Of a stretch of 64,000 bases of DNA, positions 61,108 through 64,000 are shown one piece after another. Source of the stretch: Oscillospiraceae bacterium. GTDB taxonomy: Bacteria; Bacillota; Clostridia; Oscillospirales; Butyricicoccaceae. The DNA is taken from the NCBI GenBank assembly GCA_015068445.1, contig SVKN01000001.1, positions 62,001 through 126,000 on the forward strand. The letters run 5' to 3'. Position numbers and translations under genes: made by a program. A model generated the notes under the pieces. It ran no database searches. It was not told where the DNA came from and worked only from the letters and a program-made list of their open reading frames with translations. The stretch's first letter is position 1. Every line of letters starts with the position of its first letter.

Positions 61108-63183
61108 CTACCCCTTGATGACTTCCATTAGTGTGCGTATGATGCGCGAACCGTTGATATCGACCTTGCCCTTGTACTGCAGGTCACGGATGAGGATGTT
61201 CTCCCCAATCCGCTCATAGTCGAAGATGTCGAACTCGCGCATGATATCCATGCAGATCAGGAACCGGCCCTGATTCATACAGCATTTTGATTCGTACTTG
61301 ATCTTGCGGTACAGCGTGCGCGGCATGCCGCAGAGGCTGAAGTTCTCCTCGTTCGATTTGATATGACGGAAGACGGCCACCAGATCGTCGCGGCAGGGAC
61401 ACAGCGACAGCGCCTCTTCCCTGCAAAGCGCTTCGCCGGCGGTGAAGCGCTCGTAGATCTGCTGGGACGAGTTGTCGCAGCTTTCCGAGCGGCCGCTCCA
61501 GTGCAGGTCCTTGATGACCAGCTGGACGCTTTCGCGGCCCCGGAAGACGTTGACCTCCGCCGAAAAGACGAGGTCCACCTGATCTCCCACGACGAAGGGA
61601 CAGCAGCGGGAGCCCATGCCGAAGACGAAGCCACACAGGCGCACACCGTCCTTCTCCAGCAGCAGCTTGACGTGGCGCTCGTGGCTGATGGGGGTGATCT
61701 CCTGGATCACGGCGTCCCGCAGCAGGAAGAGCGGCATGGGGTTGCCCATGCCGAAAGGCTCCAGCACGGAGAGGCTCCTCACCTGCTCCAGCTCCAGATC
61801 CTCCGGGGTGACGGCGCAGTCGACGTCCAGGCAGGGCTTGAGGTCCTCCTCGCGCCAGTGGGCCTCAGCGTATTCCTCCAGCCGCTGCTTGAGCAGGGGC
61901 AGGTTCTCCTTGTCCACCGAGAGGCCCACGGCCAGCTCGTGGCCGCCGAAGCGCTCCAGCAGATCGCTGCAGGCGCTGAGGGCGCAGTAGAGGTTGAAGC
62001 CCTTGATGCTGCGGCCGGAGCCCTTGCCGCAGCCGCTGGAGACGAGGATACAGGGCAGGCCGTAGCGGTCGGCCAGACGGGAGGCAACGATGCCGATGAC
62101 GCCCGTGTGCCAGTCCTCGCCCCAGAGGAGCATGACCTTGCCGGAGGCCAGGGACGGGTCGCGGTCGATGTCGTCCGTGATCTCGCAGTAAATGGCGTTC
62201 TCTTCCTCCTGGCGGCGGCGGTTGAGCTCACAGAGATGCTCGGCCAGATCCCCTGCCTCGCGGCAGGAATCGGTAAGCATCAGCCGCGCCGTGCAGTCGG
62301 CCTCGCCCAGACGTCCGGCGGCGTTGATGCGCGGGGCCAGCACAAAGCTGACGGAGTTGGCCGTCAGAGGCTTTGCGTCGAGGCCCAGCTTCTGGATCAG
62401 CGTGCGCAGGCCCACGTTGTCGGTCTGCTTCATGCGTTTCAGACCGTCGGAGATGATGATGCGGTTCTCCCCCAGTACGGGCATGACGTCGGCGATGGTG
62501 CCGAGGGCGACGATATCGGAATACTGCGCCAGCAGCTCGCAGACGGGCGTCTGCTTTTCCATGGCGCACACCAGCTTGAAGGCGACGCCGACGCCTGCAA
62601 GCTCGCGGAAGGGATGGTCGCTGTCGGGCCGGCGGGGGTTGACGACGGCGTCGGCGGGCGGCAGCTGATCCTTGCACTCGTGATGGTCGGTGATGATGAC
62701 GCGGATACCCAGCTTCTTGGCGTGGATCGTCTCCTCCACGGCAGTGATGCCGGAGTCGACGGTGACCAGCAGCGTGCAGCCGTCGTCCTTCAGCGTGGTG
62801 ATGGCAGCCTCATTGAGGCCGTAGCCCTCGTTGATGCGGTCCGGGATATAGTAGCGGCAATCGGCGCCGCGGGAGCGCAGGTATTTGATCAGCACACAGG
62901 TGGCGGTGACGCCGTCCACGTCGTAGTCGCCGTAGACGGCGATGCGCTCGCCCTTCCGGATGGCGTCCTCGAGGATGGCGACGGCCTTATCCATATCGGC
63001 CATGAGGTAAGGGTCGTGGATATGGGCGCAGTTCTCGTCCAGGAACGCTTCGGCCGCTTCGGCCGTGTCGATCCCGCGGGCCGCCAGCACGGCCGCCGCC
63101 AGCCGGGAGATGCCCAGTTGCGCGCTCAGACGCGCGATGACCTCCGTATTCTGTTCTGCGACGAGCCACTTCTCTTTTCTCAT
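61108..63183 (-). CDS. recJ: Single-stranded-DNA-specific exonuclease RecJ
   Basis: 691 residues. DHH phosphoesterase motifs: YGDYDVDGVTATCVLIKYL (about residue 85), VDSGITAVEE, VIITDHHECKDQLPPADAVV and then HPFRELAGVGVAFKL. The DHHA1 part has WHTGVIGIVASRLADRYG and GSGRSIKGFNLYCAL. The OB domain and a C-terminal RecJ-specific part follow. It degrades 5' ssDNA ends in recombination and repair. I start at ATG 63183; the frame runs open to 63342 but crosses the promoter. Confidence 0.95.
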   Translation of the reverse strand: MRKEKWLVAEQNTEVIARLSAQLGISRLAAAVLAARGIDTAEAAEAFLDENCAHIHDPYLMADMDKAVAILEDAIRKGERIAVYGDYDVDGVTATCVLIKYLRSRGADCRYYIPDRINEGYGLNEAAITTLKDDGCTLLVTVDSGITAVEETIHAKKLGIRVIITDHHECKDQLPPADAVVNPRRPDSDHPFRELAGVGVAFKLVCAMEKQTPVCELLAQYSDIVALGTIADVMPVLGENRIIISDGLKRMKQTDNVGLRTLIQKLGLDAKPLTANSVSFVLAPRINAAGRLGEADCTARLMLTDSCREAGDLAEHLCELNRRRQEEENAIYCEITDDIDRDPSLASGKVMLLWGEDWHTGVIGIVASRLADRYGLPCILVSSGCGKGSGRSIKGFNLYCALSACSDLLERFGGHELAVGLSVDKENLPLLKQRLEEYAEAHWREEDLKPCLDVDCAVTPEDLELEQVRSLSVLEPFGMGNPMPLFLLRDAVIQEITPISHERHVKLLLEKDGVRLCGFVFGMGSRCCPFVVGDQVDLVFSAEVNVFRGRESVQLVIKDLHWSGRSESCDNSSQQIYERFTAGEALCREEALSLCPCRDDLVAVFRHIKSNEENFSLCGMPRTLYRKIKYESKCCMNQGRFLICMDIMREFDIFDYERIGENILIRDLQYKGKVDINGSRIIRTLMEVIKG

Positions 63184-63234
63184 GATGCTACCATTTCCTG
63201 TATGCGATTTAGATAAACTATGAATATAAAAAAT

Positions 63235-63263
63235 ATTATAACAAACTGTAAAGAATGATTCAA
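63235..63263 (-). promoter_or_regulatory. Predicted promoter of recJ-rel-dtd-MBL-hemZ
   Basis: Minus-strand TTGAAT (63258-63263), a 17-base spacer and perfect TATAAT (63235-63240). AT-rich surroundings; the leader is about 45 bases. Confidence 0.65.
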
Positions 63264-63303
63264 GATGAAGATGTTGCTTCCGCTGAAATTTCGTCGAAAA
63301 ACG

Positions 63304-63340
63304 GCTCAAAGAGGCATGAGCGGAGCATGCCTCTTTGAGC
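63304..63340 (-). terminator. Terminator of the M20 amidohydrolase gene
   Basis: GCTCAAAGAGGCATG pairs perfectly with CATGCCTCTTTGAGC (15 pairs, seven-base loop), followed on the minus strand by CGTTTTTCG. Confidence 0.85.
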
Positions 63341-63362
63341 AAAACCTATGCGGGATATCAGC

Positions 63363-64000
63363 TTACAGCAGGGGCTTGACGTCGGCGGGGATCGGGCACT
63401 CGTACTTGCCGCCGTTGAGCTTGTGCAGCTCGTCCTGAGCCTTGGCCAGCAGCTCGGGCTGCTCGATGGCCTTGGCGGCCGTCAGGGCCATGACCTTGGC
63501 CGCGGCGGCGGTGCCCTTGTAGGCGATGGTGGAGCAGGACTGCGCCGTCACCTGCCAGGAGTGACCGGGGGTGCCCAGGGCCTCGGTGGCCATGTTCAGC
63601 TGCAGCGTGGGCGCGCAGTAGCTGGCGTCGCCCACGTCGGTGGAGCCGGGCGAGGCGAAGTTCAGCGGCTTGTAGGGCAGCACGCCCTGATGCAGGACGT
63701 CGTCCTTGCCGATGATCTCGGGATCGTAGCCCAGATCGCCGAGGCTCTTCTGGATGTCGTCCAGATCGGCCTGGGTGAAGGTCTTGCGGAACTCGGCGGC
63801 CAGCTTGAGGTCGTTCTCGTCAAAGGCGGGCGCGCCGATCTCCTCCAGCGCTTCCTGCATGACGGGCTCCAGCGTGCGGCTGCCCTGGAAATCGCAGAGA
63901 GCGTCCTGGAAGATCATGTTCATGGTGGTGCCGGTCATGCGCGCGGCGCCCTCGGCGCAGGCGATGACGCGCTGGAAGATCTCCTGGGCGGTCTTGATCT
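63363..64000 (-). CDS. M20 family amidohydrolase (AbgB-like), C-terminal part
   Basis: The last 212 codons lie in the window and the frame is open to its edge. The sequence FQRVIACAEGAARMTGTTMN, then the late catalytic-domain segment SPGSTDVGDASYCAPTLQLN and TPGHSWQVTAQSCSTIAYKG, resembles p-aminobenzoyl-glutamate hydrolase subunit B and related M20D amidohydrolases. The S-T-D-V-G-D and G-H-S-W elements carry typical metal or substrate ligands. The likely substrate class is N-acyl or N-aryl amino acids; not determined. Confidence 0.85.
   Translation of the reverse strand, partial: IKTAQEIFQRVIACAEGAARMTGTTMNMIFQDALCDFQGSRTLEPVMQEALEEIGAPAFDENDLKLAAEFRKTFTQADLDDIQKSLGDLGYDPEIIGKDDVLHQGVLPYKPLNFASPGSTDVGDASYCAPTLQLNMATEALGTPGHSWQVTAQSCSTIAYKGTAAAAKVMALTAAKAIEQPELLAKAQDELHKLNGGKYECPIPADVKPLL

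Overview
The window is GC-rich chromosomal DNA from a spore-forming member of the Bacillota. Four things point that way: the yabM/yabN/yabO/yabP/yabQ/divIC/yabR order known from Bacillus and Clostridia, a perfect CIRCE heat-shock operator before groES-groEL, the murB-rapZ-yvcK-whiA block, and sigma-A-type promoters with 17-18 base spacers. The GC-rich codon use, the BspA-type leucine-rich-repeat protein, the ECF transporter and the polyphosphate genes fit a gut Oscillospiraceae-like Clostridium; that placement is inference. No phage, insertion sequence or CRISPR array was seen. Most genes lie on the minus strand.

Layout. 1-833: start of a type II pantothenate kinase gene behind an ECF transporter S component. 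873-5907: asnS, a threonine aldolase gene, a divergent reduced chorismate mutase/prephenate dehydratase-like gene (+), and an NCS2 purine permease. 6074-12405: one minus-strand run, lepB-rbgA-rnhB-yraN-phosphoesterase-tig-clpP-clpX, covering secretion, ribosome assembly, folding and proteolysis. rplS stands alone at 12482. 12971-22628: murB-rapZ-yvcK-whiA-dnaE-pcrA. 22758-32032: accessory genes, namely a GyrI-like protein, tRNA-Pro(UGG), a secreted LRR protein, a polyphosphate operon (pap-ppk1), an AlkD-like protein, an HTH/zinc-ribbon regulator, and an ATC-hydrolase/methyltransferase pair.

32190-45522 is the most individual part. It holds an operon with a 767-residue exported protein, a 2-hydroxyacid dehydrogenase, a YihY membrane protein, an exported beta-repeat protein fused by overlap to ogt, a TetR-controlled five-gene redox/membrane operon (39669-43449), and an exported protein with two different muramidase domains joined by SLH modules. 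45691-49968 has groES-groEL, a lipid kinase and an rRNA methyltransferase. 50235-55796 carries hpf and the sporulation/division cluster. 56359-63183 is recJ-rel-dtd-MBL-hemZ. The window ends inside an M20 amidohydrolase gene.

The regulatory DNA is as interesting as the genes. There are two candidate plus-strand small RNAs flanking hpf, a 28-codon reading frame overlapping the hpf start, and a sigma-E-like promoter placed inside the loop of a terminator-like hairpin in front of yabP. That arrangement would make yabP-yabQ a sporulation-only island inside vegetative genes.
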